A DNA stretch of 64,000 nucleotides from Alphaproteobacteria bacterium (GCA_020443295.1 JAGRIJ010000005.1:1-64000), one strand, 5' to 3'; positions 36,957 to 46,604 are shown, numbered from the stretch's first letter. The notes: generated by a model from the sequence alone, not told the origin. Numbers and translations are program-made.

Positions 36957-37502
36957 TTGAATACACGTAGACCGACAAGACCTTTCCCCGCCAATACTGG
37001 CGGTCCCAGGGTAAACGACATGATCGCGGCCAAGGAGGTCCGGGTCATTGATGAAAACGGCGATATGAAGGGCATTTTCAGCGTTCAGGACGCTCTTAGG
37101 ATGGCTGAGGCTGCAGGTCTTGATCTGGTCGAGATTTCTCCGAACACCGATCCGCCCGTCTGTAAAATCCTCGATTTCGGCAAGTACAAGTACGAGCAGC
37201 AAAAGAAAGCCGCCGAAGCCCGCAAAAAACAGAAAATTATCGACGTCAAGGAAATCAAGATTCGTCCGGGCATCGAGAAGCATGACTATGAGGTGAAAAT
37301 GCGCAATGCCCGCCGTTTCCTTGAAGAAGGGGACAAGGTGAAGGTCACCATGCGCTTTCGCGGCCGCGAGATGTCGCATCAGGAGATCGGGCTTGGCCTG
37401 CTGGTGCGGATGAAAGAAGAACTGGCCGAGGTCTGCTCGGTCGAACTTGAACCCAAGTTCGAGGGCCGGCAGATCATCATGATGCTGGCACCCAAACATT
37501 AG
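36957..37502 (+). CDS. infC: translation initiation factor IF-3
   Basis: IF-3 binds the 30S subunit and rejects wrong start codons and tRNAs. The N-domain motif is [46 protein letters not shown], and the C-domain ends in MMLAPK. The 181 residues match the family. The start is TTG 36957, supported by GGACGAGGAG five bases upstream; the next in-frame ATG would cut into the conserved N-domain. A non-ATG start in infC allows IF-3 to repress its own translation, as known for the ATT start in E. coli. Confidence 0.96.
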   Translation: MNTRRPTRPFPANTGGPRVNDMIAAKEVRVIDENGDMKGIFSVQDALRMAEAAGLDLVEISPNTDPPVCKILDFGKYKYEQQKKAAEARKKQKIIDVKEIKIRPGIEKHDYEVKMRNARRFLEEGDKVKVTMRFRGREMSHQEIGLGLLVRMKEELAEVCSVELEPKFEGRQIIMMLAPKH

Positions 37503-37624
37503 GAAGCCAAGGCTTTGATAAGGGCTTTCGGGGGTTAAGCCAACAGGCTTGCTTTTCGGGTTCTCATGGCCTATCAATCTAGTTTCCAGTGCATTCCTTG
37601 AACAAGAAGGCCCGCGGTTCCGAT

Positions 37625-38395
37625 ATGGTCATTGATGTCATCGTTCTTCTTATCCTTGTGGCTTCGGTTTTTATCGCCTTTCTGCGCGGGTTTATCCGCG
37701 AGGTTCTGACAATTTTTGGTATTATCGGCGGTCTGGCCGTGGCTTATTTTACGGGGCCGGCCTTTATACCGACCATGCGGAGCTGGCTGGGCGTTAAGGA
37801 AGCTGCACAAGGGGAGACACCGGCCAAGCTTTTTGACCTGATCCCCTATATCTATGTCGCGGACGCCTTGGCTTATGCCTCTCTCTTTATTGTTTTTGTC
37901 GTTGTCTTCTCTATCCTTTCCCATTTTCTGGCCGAGTTTGTCAGCAAGATCGGTCTGGGTGCGCTGGACCGTACTTTGGGCGTTATTTTCGGACTTGTAC
38001 GGGGCGTCCTGCTGATCGGGATTATCTATCTGCCTGTTTATGCCAATGTCGAGCCGACACAAAGGAAGGCTTGGCTGGAGGGGGCCAAAACAGGGCCTTA
38101 CATTGAGGCCATATCGGGGTTCCTCTATGATTTTGTGCCGGAAAACATGAGATCGGAGGCTCAGAAGCTTGCCAAGGAGGCCAATCCTGCTGAAGAGCTT
38201 TTAAAGAAGCAGGGGCTGACCGGAGATTCTCAGGAGAGCGAGGGGTCCGATGCCAAGGATTCGGGTGAAAAAGGACCTGTAACCCCGGAAGAGGCAAAGT
38301 CGAAAGATTCTCAGGGTTATACGAATGAAGAGCGCAAGGCGATGGACAAGCTGATCGAGGAAAAAGCCGGGGACCAACGCGGCCAGAATAAGTGA
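37625..38395 (+). CDS. CvpA-family membrane protein
   Basis: Four membrane helices in the first 165 residues, beginning VIDVIVLLILVASVFIAFLRGFIREVLTIFGII, as in CvpA (colicin V production protein). The charged C-terminal tail of about 90 residues is rich in K, E and S and longer than in E. coli CvpA. The start is uncertain: ATG 37625 gives a typical N-terminus but AAGAAGG is 14 bases away; GTG 37589 or TTG 37598 would add 9-12 residues. It lies 9 bases before purF, the same order as in E. coli. Its exact role is not settled. Confidence 0.85.
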   Translation: MVIDVIVLLILVASVFIAFLRGFIREVLTIFGIIGGLAVAYFTGPAFIPTMRSWLGVKEAAQGETPAKLFDLIPYIYVADALAYASLFIVFVVVFSILSHFLAEFVSKIGLGALDRTLGVIFGLVRGVLLIGIIYLPVYANVEPTQRKAWLEGAKTGPYIEAISGFLYDFVPENMRSEAQKLAKEANPAEELLKKQGLTGDSQESEGSDAKDSGEKGPVTPEEAKSKDSQGYTNEERKAMDKLIEEKAGDQRGQNK

Positions 38396-38404
38396 GGTTA
38401 TTTT

Positions 38405-39871
38405 ATGAGAACGCCGTTCGATGACGACAAACTGCACGAGGAATGCGGCGTTTTCGGGGTTTACGGGCATCAGGATGCCGCCACCCTTACAGCGCTTGGT
38501 CTTCATGCCCTTCAGCACCGCGGACAGGAAGCGTGCGGGATTGTCACATATGACGGGGATCATTTTTACGCCAAGCACGCGTTCGGACTGGTTGACGATA
38601 CGTTTTCGCAGGCCGAAGTCATAGCCGGGCTGCCGGGGCATCTGGCGCTTGGGCACAACCGCTATTCCACAACCGGGGAACCCATGTTCCGCAATATCCA
38701 GCCGCTATACGCGGATATGGGGCACGGGGGATTTGCCGTCGCACATAACGGCAACCTGACCAACGCGCATGCGTTGCGTCTGGATCTGGTCAAGCGGGGA
38801 TCGATTTTCCAGTCGACCAGCGATACGGAAGTCATCAATCATCTGGTTGCCGTTTCCCGCGAGGAGGCTGTCGAGAACAAGCTGGTGGAAGCGCTGAACC
38901 AGATTAAAGGCGCCTATTCGGTTCTGGCGATCAGCGAGGACAAGCTGATCGGGGTCCGCGATCCTTATGGAATCCGCCCGCTGGTGCTTGGAAAAATCGG
39001 GGATGCGTATGTGCTGACTTCCGAGAGTTGCGCGCTGGATATTATCGCGGCCGATCTCGTGCGGGAGATTGAACCCGGGGAGGTCGTCGTCATCGATCAT
39101 GAGGGGATGCGGACTTTCTTCCCGTTTGAGAAAAAACGCCATCGTTTTTGTATTTTCGAGTATGTCTATTTCGCCCGTCCGGATTCCTATGTCGAAAACC
39201 GGTCCGTCTATGAGATGCGCAAGCGGATCGGGATGGAACTGGCCAAGGAAGCGCCTTGTCCGCAAGCGGATATTATTGTACCGGTTCCCGATAGCGGGGT
39301 TCCTTCGGCAATCGGGTATGCCCAGCAAAGCCGATTGCCTTTTGAGCTGGGGATTATCCGGAACCATTATGTGGGCCGGACGTTTATTGAGCCCTCGGAT
39401 TCCATCCGGCATCTGGGCGTCAAGCTCAAGCATAACGCCAACCGTTCCTATATCGAAGGCAAGGTCGTGGTTCTGGTTGACGATTCCATTGTCAGGGGCA
39501 CGACGTCACGCAAAATCGTGGAGATGGTTCGCGATGCCGGTGCAATTGAGGTTCATATGCGGATCTCTTCTCCGCCGACGAGCCACAGTTGCTTTTATGG
39601 CATCGATACGCCATCGACCGAGGAGTTGCTCGCGCATAAAATGTCCGTTGAGCAGATCCGTGATTTTATCCGCGCGGATTCTTTGGCGTATGTTTCGATC
39701 GACGGTCTGTACCGCGCCGTCGGCGAAGAGAAGCGGAGCAATCAGTTTCCCCAATTCTGCGATGCCTGTTTTACGGGGGATTACCCGGTTGAGCTGACCG
39801 ATCATAACGACAAGCGTACGGGAAGCCGTGTTACGGGTTTACGAACCCCTGTTCTCAAGGCCGAGGGGTGA
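38405..39871 (+). CDS. purF: amidophosphoribosyltransferase
   Basis: PurF makes phosphoribosylamine from PRPP and glutamine, the first step of purine synthesis. The N-terminal nucleophile Cys14 (EECGVFGVYG) follows a 13-residue propeptide, and CIFEYVYFARPDS and FCDACFTGDYPVEL carry the cysteines expected for an iron-sulfur cluster. This is therefore the Bacillus-type, oxygen-sensitive, self-processing form rather than the E. coli form. The PRPP loop is VVLVDDSIVRGTTSRK. The 488-residue length is normal. Confidence 0.97.
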   Translation: MRTPFDDDKLHEECGVFGVYGHQDAATLTALGLHALQHRGQEACGIVTYDGDHFYAKHAFGLVDDTFSQAEVIAGLPGHLALGHNRYSTTGEPMFRNIQPLYADMGHGGFAVAHNGNLTNAHALRLDLVKRGSIFQSTSDTEVINHLVAVSREEAVENKLVEALNQIKGAYSVLAISEDKLIGVRDPYGIRPLVLGKIGDAYVLTSESCALDIIAADLVREIEPGEVVVIDHEGMRTFFPFEKKRHRFCIFEYVYFARPDSYVENRSVYEMRKRIGMELAKEAPCPQADIIVPVPDSGVPSAIGYAQQSRLPFELGIIRNHYVGRTFIEPSDSIRHLGVKLKHNANRSYIEGKVVVLVDDSIVRGTTSRKIVEMVRDAGAIEVHMRISSPPTSHSCFYGIDTPSTEELLAHKMSVEQIRDFIRADSLAYVSIDGLYRAVGEEKRSNQFPQFCDACFTGDYPVELTDHNDKRTGSRVTGLRTPVLKAEG

Positions 39872-39877
39872 GAGGCG

Positions 39878-40276
39878 GTGTTCTCCTTGTCCCTGAATTT
39901 CGAGAATGCCGACTCTCCTCTCGTTAGGCGGGCCTTGTTTTCCGCGCTTGCGGGGCTGGTTCTTTGTTGTATTGCGCTGACGATTTATCTCATGTTCTTT
40001 GCGGCCCAGACGCGAAGTTTAGGGATGGCGCTTCTGCTTTCAGCGGCTGTCGTGATTGCCGCGCTTTTTACCGGGCCGCTTGCGGTTGTGCAGCTTCTCA
40101 TGGGGATGCGCGGTTCGTATCATGCTTTTCAGGCTGTGACGACGCTGATTGTCTATGTTCTCGCTGTCTATCTTCAGATTAAATTCATACCGCCGAAAAT
40201 TCTGGTGTTGCTGACCGGGGTGGACGTTTTTGTCCTTGTTTTTGCGCTTTGGATGGCGCGCCTGTATGCTTGGTAA
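39878..40276 (+). CDS. small four-helix membrane protein, 132 aa
   Basis: Four hydrophobic segments (about 20-42, 47-70, 80-98, 107-128) and short loops. No family recognised. The GTG start at 39878 lies 6 bases after the purF stop with a GGGGTGAGAGG site overlapping that stop, so it is probably translated from the purF message. A terminator follows directly. Confidence 0.65.
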   Translation: MFSLSLNFENADSPLVRRALFSALAGLVLCCIALTIYLMFFAAQTRSLGMALLLSAAVVIAALFTGPLAVVQLLMGMRGSYHAFQAVTTLIVYVLAVYLQIKFIPPKILVLLTGVDVFVLVFALWMARLYAW

Positions 40277-40280
40277 AAAA

Positions 40281-40306
40281 AACCGCCCTTTGTCGGGCGG
40301 TTTTTG
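40281..40306. terminator. bidirectional terminator between purF operon and MscS gene
   Basis: AACCGCCC / GGGCGGTT stem (40281-40288, 40295-40302) with T and A tracts on either side, placed between convergent genes. Confidence 0.85.
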
Positions 40307-40334
40307 GTTTTTCTGTGAGGTATTACCGTGTTTT

Positions 40335-41153
40335 TTATGCGGCTTTCCTGGAGGAAGACTTTTTCGACGTTCCGGCGCTTTCATGCATTTCTATGGTCCG
40401 GGTCGGGAAGGGGATGGTAATGCCCGCCTTGTCCAGATCTTCCTTGATTGCTTTAGTCAGTTCTACTTTCGCTGACCAGAAATCTGCGGTCGAAGTCCAG
40501 AAGCGGGCTGTCAGGTCCACTGCAAAATCTCCCAAACCGGTCACCATAATCCGGGGCGCTTTTTCTTCATTCTGAAATACCCGTTTATCCGACTTCAGGG
40601 TGCTTTCCATGGCTTTCATGGCTTTTGCAATATTGTCTGAATAGCTGATGCCCACGACGATATCCTGCCGGCGTTCCTCGTTGCGTGAAAAGTTCTGGAT
40701 GTCGGCATTCCAAAGGTTGCTGTTGGGCACAAAAATATAGACGTTATCCGGGGTTGAGAGTTCCGTTGCGAAGAGGCCCAATGACTTTACCGTTCCGGTA
40801 ATATTGCCGCAGCTGATCGTATCTCCAACATTAAAGGGGCGGAGAAAAAGCAACATGACGCCAGAGGCTACGTTGCTGAGGGTTCCCTGGAGAGCCAGAC
40901 CGATGGCGAGGCCGGCAGCGCCGAGGATCGCCAGAAGACTTGCGGTCTGGACTCCGAACTGCTGAAGTACCGTGATAATGGCAATGGCAAAAATGAGATA
41001 TTTTGCGCCCGTAGCGAAAAAGGATTTAAGGGTTTCATCGATTTTCTTGATTTTGCGGATCTGCTTGTTTGCCCAGTTTCCGCCGACCCAGCCCAAGATT
41101 AATATCGCTATGGCTGTGATCAAATTCGTGGCCAGTATCATAAAGGGGCTCAT
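40335..41153 (-). CDS. MscS-family small-conductance mechanosensitive channel
   Basis: 272 residues: two or three N-terminal membrane helices, then the pore helix with the glycine/alanine pattern ILGAAGLAIGLALQGTLSNVASGVMLLFLRPFNVGD (about 85-120), and a soluble beta plus alpha/beta C-terminal cage. It would open under membrane tension to release solutes during osmotic downshock. Length matches E. coli MscS (286). Confidence 0.93.
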   Translation of the reverse strand: MSPFMILATNLITAIAILILGWVGGNWANKQIRKIKKIDETLKSFFATGAKYLIFAIAIITVLQQFGVQTASLLAILGAAGLAIGLALQGTLSNVASGVMLLFLRPFNVGDTISCGNITGTVKSLGLFATELSTPDNVYIFVPNSNLWNADIQNFSRNEERRQDIVVGISYSDNIAKAMKAMESTLKSDKRVFQNEEKAPRIMVTGLGDFAVDLTARFWTSTADFWSAKVELTKAIKEDLDKAGITIPFPTRTIEMHESAGTSKKSSSRKAA

Positions 41154-41338
41154 CCCATACCTCCTGGTTATTCTGCGTGTTCCCGAGTCATAAAGGCTTT
41201 TTGACTTTCTGGCAAGTTTGGCTCTTTTGGCTGCTTGGCGGGTAATCCTGAAGTAAAACTGGCTAAAGTTTCTTTTACGGTGGTAAACTGTAAGAGCAGG
41301 GGGTTTTTCTGTTTTAATCTCATTATTGTGAGGCGTTT

Positions 41339-41911
41339 ATGTTCACACGCGAGGAATTGAAAAATAATCTGATCGGATGCGCGGAAATCGCGCTGTTTAT
41401 GCCGAACGGGGTTGAACGCTATGATTCCAGCAAAAGCGCGGCGATCCGGTCCTTTCTTGTGACCCTTATCCTGCTTCCCGCCGTGGTTGCCGTCTGGGCC
41501 TACCGCGCAGGCTCCGTGCCGGCAGGGCTGGTTGTCGGTCTGCATTTAGCGCATTTTGTCTTGTCTGCGCTTCTTTTTCTTACGGTTGTTTATTTTCTGA
41601 GCAAGCAATATAACCGCGAAGAGCATTTTTTCCGTTTTATCACCGCAGTAAACTGGCAGGGTGTTACGGGGGTTTTCCTCGTTTTCCCAGTTCTGGCCGC
41701 CGTGCTGTTAGGCTGGGATATTGAGCCATGGGAGAATTACAGTATTTTTGTCACTCTGCTGAGCTATGTCTATACCGGTTTTATAGTGACTTACGTGTTT
41801 CGCATTCCCTGGGAGCTGGGCGGGTTCGTCGCTGTGATCGCTCTTGCCGTTGATCAGAACCTGCTAGAAGTGGTGAAGCACCTTCAGGATTATCTTGGTC
41901 CCGGAATTTAG
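41339..41911 (+). CDS. five-helix membrane protein, paralogue of the product at 63052-63621 (190 aa)
   Basis: Starts MFTREELKNNLIGCAEIALFMPNGVERY and then has about five membrane helices. It aligns along its full length with the 189-residue product at 63052: shared GC-EI-LFMP-G-ER, SF, LHLA, VVY-SKQY-REEHF-RF, NW, ENY-IFVTL, YVYTGFI, PWE-G and A-DQ. The fold resembles Yip1-like membrane proteins, with low certainty. Function unknown. Its stop overlaps the convergent der stop by 3-4 bases. Confidence 0.75.
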   Translation: MFTREELKNNLIGCAEIALFMPNGVERYDSSKSAAIRSFLVTLILLPAVVAVWAYRAGSVPAGLVVGLHLAHFVLSALLFLTVVYFLSKQYNREEHFFRFITAVNWQGVTGVFLVFPVLAAVLLGWDIEPWENYSIFVTLLSYVYTGFIVTYVFRIPWELGGFVAVIALAVDQNLLEVVKHLQDYLGPGI

Positions 41912-43320
41912 TTTTTGTAGGGGTTTTTGCTGGTCCGGAGCATGAGTCGCACCGGAACGCCGGGGATGTCGTATTGCTCGCGCAATCCATTGATAATGTA
42001 GCGTTTGTATGTGTCCGGCAGATCCTGAGGTTTTGAGAGCCACAGGACAAAAGTCGGCGGTCTTGTCTTGATCTGGGTGATGTATTTCAGGCGGTTGGGC
42101 CGTCCGCCCACGAGGGGAGGAGGGTTCTGGCTTTCCATTCTTGCCAGCCAACGGTTCAGTCCGCTTGTCGCTATGCGCTTGTTCCAGATTTCGTAAGTTT
42201 CCAGCGCAAGATCCAGCAGACGTTCGATGTTCCGGCCATTCAGCGCCGAAAGTGTGACCACAGGAAGGTCGCGTGTCTGGGCCAGAGACGTTGTCAGTTT
42301 ATATTTGATCTCCTCCAGTTTTTCGTTTCGGTTTTCGATCGTATCCCATTTATTGACCGCCACAATCATGGCACGGCCTTCCGCGATCACATGATCGGCA
42401 ATCTGCAGGTCCTGTTTTTCGAGGGCTGCGTTCGCGTCCAGAACGAGGACGACGATCTGTGCAAGGCGAATGGCGCGGAGACTGTCTTCGACAGAGAGTT
42501 TTTCAATCACGTTCTGTATTTTTGACTTTTTGCGCATTCCGGCTGTATCCACAAGCCTGAACGTGCGGTTCTCATAGGTCCAATCCACGGCAATCGCATC
42601 TCGGGTCGTTCCGGCTTCCGGGCCGGTCATGACCCGTTCCTGCTTCACGATTGCGTTCAGGAGGGTGGATTTTCCGACATTCGGGCGGCCAATGATCGCC
42701 AGTTTCAGAGCTTTTTCGGTTTCGGGCTCTTCCTGCTGGAATTCGAAATCCTCTTGTCCTTCAATAGAATCGAGATCGCCGAAATCTTCGCTTTCATTTA
42801 TTTCTTCGGATTCTTCCCCGGTTTCTTCCCTGAAGTAAGGGCGCAGGTTTTCATACAGGTCTTCGAATCCTATACTGTGAGCGGCGGAGAGAGGGATTGG
42901 TTCTCCAAAGCCCAATGCGTAGGATTCTGCGACCGCGCTTTGGGTCGTTTTCGCGTTTTCACACTTGTTTACGGCCAGAATGACGGGTTTTTTCTGTTTG
43001 CGGAGGAAAGTCGCGAAATGCTCATCCGCGGGGGTGACTCCCGCGCGGCCATCGATGACGAAGAGAATGCAGTCTGCTTGCGCGAGCGCCGCTTCAGTCT
43101 GTTTGCGCATGCGGCCCTGAATGGATTCATCAAAGCTTTCTTCCAATCCTGCGGTGTCGATGAGGGTCAATGGCTGACCAAAAAGGGTTCCCTGTGCTTC
43201 GCGCCAGTCGCGGGTTACTCCGGGCGTATCGTCGACGATGGCCAGATGTTTGCCGACCAGCTTATTAAAGAGCGTCGATTTTCCAACGTTGGGGCGGCCG
43301 ATGATGGCGAGTCTGAGCAT
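41908..43320 (-). CDS. der: ribosome biogenesis GTPase Der (EngA)
   Basis: Two tandem GTPase domains, each with the P-loop GRPNVGKST (residues about 8-16 and 211-219), DTAG-type G3 motifs (DTPGVTRDW / DTAGLEE, and DTAGMRKK) and NKxE/NKWD G4 motifs, followed by a KH-like C-terminal domain. Der acts in maturation of the 50S subunit. The acidic linker between the G domains is E-rich. It lies downstream of bamB and yfgM, the same order as in E. coli. Confidence 0.97.
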   Translation of the reverse strand: MLRLAIIGRPNVGKSTLFNKLVGKHLAIVDDTPGVTRDWREAQGTLFGQPLTLIDTAGLEESFDESIQGRMRKQTEAALAQADCILFVIDGRAGVTPADEHFATFLRKQKKPVILAVNKCENAKTTQSAVAESYALGFGEPIPLSAAHSIGFEDLYENLRPYFREETGEESEEINESEDFGDLDSIEGQEDFEFQQEEPETEKALKLAIIGRPNVGKSTLLNAIVKQERVMTGPEAGTTRDAIAVDWTYENRTFRLVDTAGMRKKSKIQNVIEKLSVEDSLRAIRLAQIVVLVLDANAALEKQDLQIADHVIAEGRAMIVAVNKWDTIENRNEKLEEIKYKLTTSLAQTRDLPVVTLSALNGRNIERLLDLALETYEIWNKRIATSGLNRWLARMESQNPPPLVGGRPNRLKYITQIKTRPPTFVLWLSKPQDLPDTYKRYIINGLREQYDIPGVPVRLMLRTSKNPYKN

Positions 43321-43376
43321 AGTGGCTTATCCGCCCTTTAAAACAATTTACGATCCCGCCGCGCGGTTTGGAAACC

Positions 43377-44705
43377 CTATCTGTACGCCGCCAGTTCCCC
43401 GTTCGTCGAGAGCAAAAGCAACGTGTTTGCTGCAATGGCCGGAGGCACTGCGGGGGTGCGGTCCGAATCCCAGCGGCGGAGAATTTTGCCGTTTGTCGCG
43501 TTGACTTCGATCATATTTCCATCCGTTCCGGACAGGATCAGGCGGCCTGAGCCCATGACAGGGCCTTTCCAAAGAATCGGATCGCTTTTTTTCTTTTCGT
43601 TTTCATAGCGCGGCAACGGAGTGACCCAGATGATGCGGCCATCCTCCAGACTCAGGGCGATCAGTTGCTGGTCGTTGGAGAGGACAAACAGGAAATTTCC
43701 TGCAACCCACGGCGTTTCCGCACCGCCGATTTCACGCTGCCAGACCCGTGCGCCGGAGGTCTGATCGAATGCTACGAGTTTACCGCCGAAGCTCAGGATG
43801 ATCACAAGCCCGTGATCGAGCACGGGCAGGGCCTTGATGTCCGAGAGGCTTTCTATGCCTCCGCCGTATTGGCGTGCGCTGGAGATGTTATCCGACCAGG
43901 CAACCGATCCGTTTTCGACACGCAGTGCCGTGACTTCGCCTGAAGAGAAGACGGCAACGACAATATCGCTGTTGGCAGCCGGGCTGGCGGCGCCCAGAAG
44001 TCCCGCCGTTTCAACGATGCCTACATAGGCCCAGAGGGTGTCTCCGGTGTTTTCGTCGAGCGCAAGGACCCGGTTATCCAGCGTAATGAGGTAAATCTTG
44101 TTATCGATCACTGTCGGAGCGGCACGCGAGGGGGCGGGGATGTTCTTACGCCAGGTGATGCTGCCGTCCGCAGCCTTGATTTTCAGAACCTCGTCGTACC
44201 CGTTCGTGACAAACAGGAAACCGTCGGAGTAGCTGACTCCGCCGCTGAGGACATCCTCGTCTTCCTCGTCATTCTCTACGCTGGTTTCCCAGAGTTTTTT
44301 GCCGGACTGAATGTCAAAGGCGCGCAGGCTGGAATCTGTGTCCAAAGTGTAAACGCGGCCTTCGGCTATCACGGGCTGGGCTGTTAAAGGGAGGGATCCT
44401 GAGCCTGATCCGATCGATGTTTTCCATGCCCGTCCCGGTTCCTTGCCAAGAGCCGGGTTTTGCATGGAATGGTTCGGGTAGCCCCCTGCCTGAGGCCAGA
44501 ATGCGTTGTTCCATGGATCGGGGGCAAGCAGTTCGTGTTTCTCGCCTTCGGGTTCGAGCGTCTTTTGCAGTTCCAGAACCGAGATCCTCTCGCCTTCCAG
44601 CTTTGGCTTGTCGGCGTCGGAGTCAAAAACGCTTGTGACTTTCGAGCATCCCGCCATCAGGAGCGTCATTGAAACGAAAAGAAGCGTATTTTTGATTCTG
44701 TTCAT
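43377..44705 (-). CDS. bamB: outer membrane protein assembly factor BamB
   Basis: The N-terminus is a lipoprotein signal (LLFVSMTLLMAGC, lipid on Cys19). The rest is an eight-bladed PQQ-like beta propeller with blade motifs such as GRVYTLDTDSSLRAFDIQSGKKLWE and NKIYLITLDNRVLALDENTGDTLWAY. BamB is an accessory subunit of the BAM complex that inserts beta-barrel proteins. The order yfgM-bamB-der strengthens the call. Confidence 0.94.
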   Translation of the reverse strand: MNRIKNTLLFVSMTLLMAGCSKVTSVFDSDADKPKLEGERISVLELQKTLEPEGEKHELLAPDPWNNAFWPQAGGYPNHSMQNPALGKEPGRAWKTSIGSGSGSLPLTAQPVIAEGRVYTLDTDSSLRAFDIQSGKKLWETSVENDEEDEDVLSGGVSYSDGFLFVTNGYDEVLKIKAADGSITWRKNIPAPSRAAPTVIDNKIYLITLDNRVLALDENTGDTLWAYVGIVETAGLLGAASPAANSDIVVAVFSSGEVTALRVENGSVAWSDNISSARQYGGGIESLSDIKALPVLDHGLVIILSFGGKLVAFDQTSGARVWQREIGGAETPWVAGNFLFVLSNDQQLIALSLEDGRIIWVTPLPRYENEKKKSDPILWKGPVMGSGRLILSGTDGNMIEVNATNGKILRRWDSDRTPAVPPAIAANTLLLLSTNGELAAYR

Positions 44706-44724
44706 TTTTGTTCCTTAAAAAAAA

Positions 44725-45423
44725 CTATTTGTTGTCAGAGGTTTGTTCCTGTGACCCGCTTGCCGGGGCGATTTCCGTTTCGGTGTCAGGAGATTCGAGT
44801 TCGTAGAGCATGTCCAGAGAACGTACCTTACGTTCTAACGATTGGGGAAGACTTTCCCTTTTCAACAAAGTGGCGAGATGTTCGCGTGCGACCTTATAAT
44901 TTTTTTTGTAATGCGCCTGAAGGACGGCAACATCAAGGCGGGCGAGGTCGTTCCATGGATTGTTTTCGTCGTTGGCCACGCGTTCGAGCATCGGCAGGCC
45001 CGTTTCCGGGTCATGCTGAGCCACGAGCCGCGCAGACTGAAATATGGCCAGATGACGAAAATCGACGGGAGCGGCCGCATCGTTGGCAATCTGTTTGTAG
45101 GTTTCCAGCGCCTTTTCCTTTTCACCTTTTTTAACCCAGGCGCCTGCAGCCTCCCACAGGGCTATGGTTTTCAGGTCCGGGCGCAGGTCTTTCGTTATGC
45201 GGACCAGAGCTTCGGCCTCGTCGTCGCTTGAGAGAGCATCGAGGAATTTTTCGGTTTGCTGCGCTTTTACACCGTTATCCCACAGTCGATAGCCCGACAA
45301 TGCTGCGGTGCCAAGGATTACCAACACGACCAGGGCAAGGACAAACCCGCCATACTCGCTCCAGAATTTTGCGACTTTCTCCTGTTTCAGAGCTTCGTCG
45401 ACTTCCGCTAACAAATTAGCCAT
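44725..45423 (-). CDS. YfgM-like membrane-anchored TPR protein
   Basis: One membrane helix (FVLALVVLVILGTAALSGYRLW, about 27-48) is followed by a TPR-like helical domain facing the periplasm. Such proteins (YfgM, DUF2133) bind the SecYEG translocon and periplasmic chaperones in E. coli. The C-terminal 25 residues are acidic and disordered. The stop lies 19 bases from bamB, so they are probably co-transcribed. Confidence 0.85.
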   Translation of the reverse strand: MANLLAEVDEALKQEKVAKFWSEYGGFVLALVVLVILGTAALSGYRLWDNGVKAQQTEKFLDALSSDDEAEALVRITKDLRPDLKTIALWEAAGAWVKKGEKEKALETYKQIANDAAAPVDFRHLAIFQSARLVAQHDPETGLPMLERVANDENNPWNDLARLDVAVLQAHYKKNYKVAREHLATLLKRESLPQSLERKVRSLDMLYELESPDTETEIAPASGSQEQTSDNK

Positions 45424-45530
45424 ACACGTTTCTCTTTATGTCATTCTTGTCTTTTTGCGCTCAGGAGTAGGTTTTATAACTCTCTGTCCTCCAAGACAAG
45501 AGCGTTCGCAGATTGCCCTTTTTCTGCGCT

Positions 45531-46085
45531 TCAGGTTTTCCACTTGATCGAGCAGCCCATGGAGGGAAACTGACGGGCTTCAGATGTTCCTTTTTGTTTG
45601 ATTTCGAGCAGGGCGTTCATCAGTTCCGGGACCGTTGCCGAATCCGGAGCTTTAGCAGCCGCACTGTCCAGCCGTCCGCGGTATTGAAGGATTAAATTCC
45701 TGTCAAAACCGAAAAAGTCGGGCGTGCAGACCGCGTCATAGGATTTTGCCGTCTGCTGGGTTTCATCGATCAGGTAGGGGAAGGTGAAACCGTTGTCTTT
45801 GGCAAATATCTTCATATTGTCGAAAGAATCGGCGGGGTAGTTTTCCGTGTCGTTGGGCATAATGGCAACGCAGCCGTAGCCCTCGTTCTGAAGCGTTTTA
45901 CAGGTTTCGACGAGGCGCCCGATCACTGCTTTTACATAAGGGCAGTGGTTGCATATGAACATGATCACTATGCCCTCGGGGCCGCGGCAATCCGCCAGAG
46001 ACAGCAGCCGGCCATCGATATTCTTGAGTTTGAAGTCCACGGCGTGGAATCCTGCTTGTTTTTCAGGGGTTTGCAAAAGTGCCAT
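45531..46085 (-). CDS. thioredoxin-like (AhpC/TSA, redoxin) protein, 184 aa
   Basis: A thioredoxin fold with the active-site region FICNHCPYVKAV, where one Cys (HCPY) keeps the place of the first CxxC/peroxidatic Cys, and cis-Pro-like VCTPDFF. Similar proteins are annotated as thioredoxin family or alkyl hydroperoxide reductase-like. There is no signal peptide, so it is cytoplasmic. An AAGGAGAT site precedes the ATG. Confidence 0.85.
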   Translation of the reverse strand: MALLQTPEKQAGFHAVDFKLKNIDGRLLSLADCRGPEGIVIMFICNHCPYVKAVIGRLVETCKTLQNEGYGCVAIMPNDTENYPADSFDNMKIFAKDNGFTFPYLIDETQQTAKSYDAVCTPDFFGFDRNLILQYRGRLDSAAAKAPDSATVPELMNALLEIKQKGTSEARQFPSMGCSIKWKT

Positions 46086-46138
46086 GACAGATCTCCTTGG
46101 TTCTTTCTTTTTTTGCGCAATTTTGTTAACCTTTATAT

Positions 46139-46486
46139 ATGAGTCTGCATGTTCTTCACAACCCGGCTGGCGAACAGGTCACAGGGTTTACACGGTATCA
46201 ATTCCAGAAACTCGATCAGCTATACATTTATGCCCAGTCCAAAAGGGTTTTGATGTACCGGACGGTCGATTGCGATTTTAACGAGGGGCTGGCGACCTAT
46301 ACTTACTACCAGTCCGTTTCGGCCGCCCCCAGCCTGCAGTTTGCGATTCGCAAGGTTGGGCCGCGTACCACGATGTTCGAGCTGTATTGCCAAGGTAAGG
46401 GCCGGGTTCTGAAAAGCACTCTCTTTGAGCGGGTGTTCGAGCAATTACAGGCCGAAGTGGATCATATGGTCTCTGGCGCGCATTGA
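46139..46486 (+). CDS. hypothetical protein, 115 aa
   Basis: A soluble protein with no recognised domain. It begins MSLHVLHNPAGEQVTGF and has a strand-rich middle and a C-terminal helix. It is divergent from the thioredoxin-like gene (53-bp gap) and lies 118 bases before the L,D-transpeptidase gene. Function unknown. Confidence 0.55.
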   Translation: MSLHVLHNPAGEQVTGFTRYQFQKLDQLYIYAQSKRVLMYRTVDCDFNEGLATYTYYQSVSAAPSLQFAIRKVGPRTTMFELYCQGKGRVLKSTLFERVFEQLQAEVDHMVSGAH

Positions 46487-46604
46487 AAGCGCAAAAAATC
46501 CAGAGGAATTCAGGGGTTTTTTCGTCTATATACTTGAGTCGGTCCTTAAAAAGGATTATGTCTATGAAGCTGTTTTCTGGTACCGGGTTCGCGGGGGAGT
46601 TTTC

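Noticed and set aside
37589..37624. Extended CvpA start at GTG 37589 or TTG 37598.
   Set aside because: No ribosome binding site suits them, and the added residues are not part of the usual CvpA N-terminus; kept only as alternatives.
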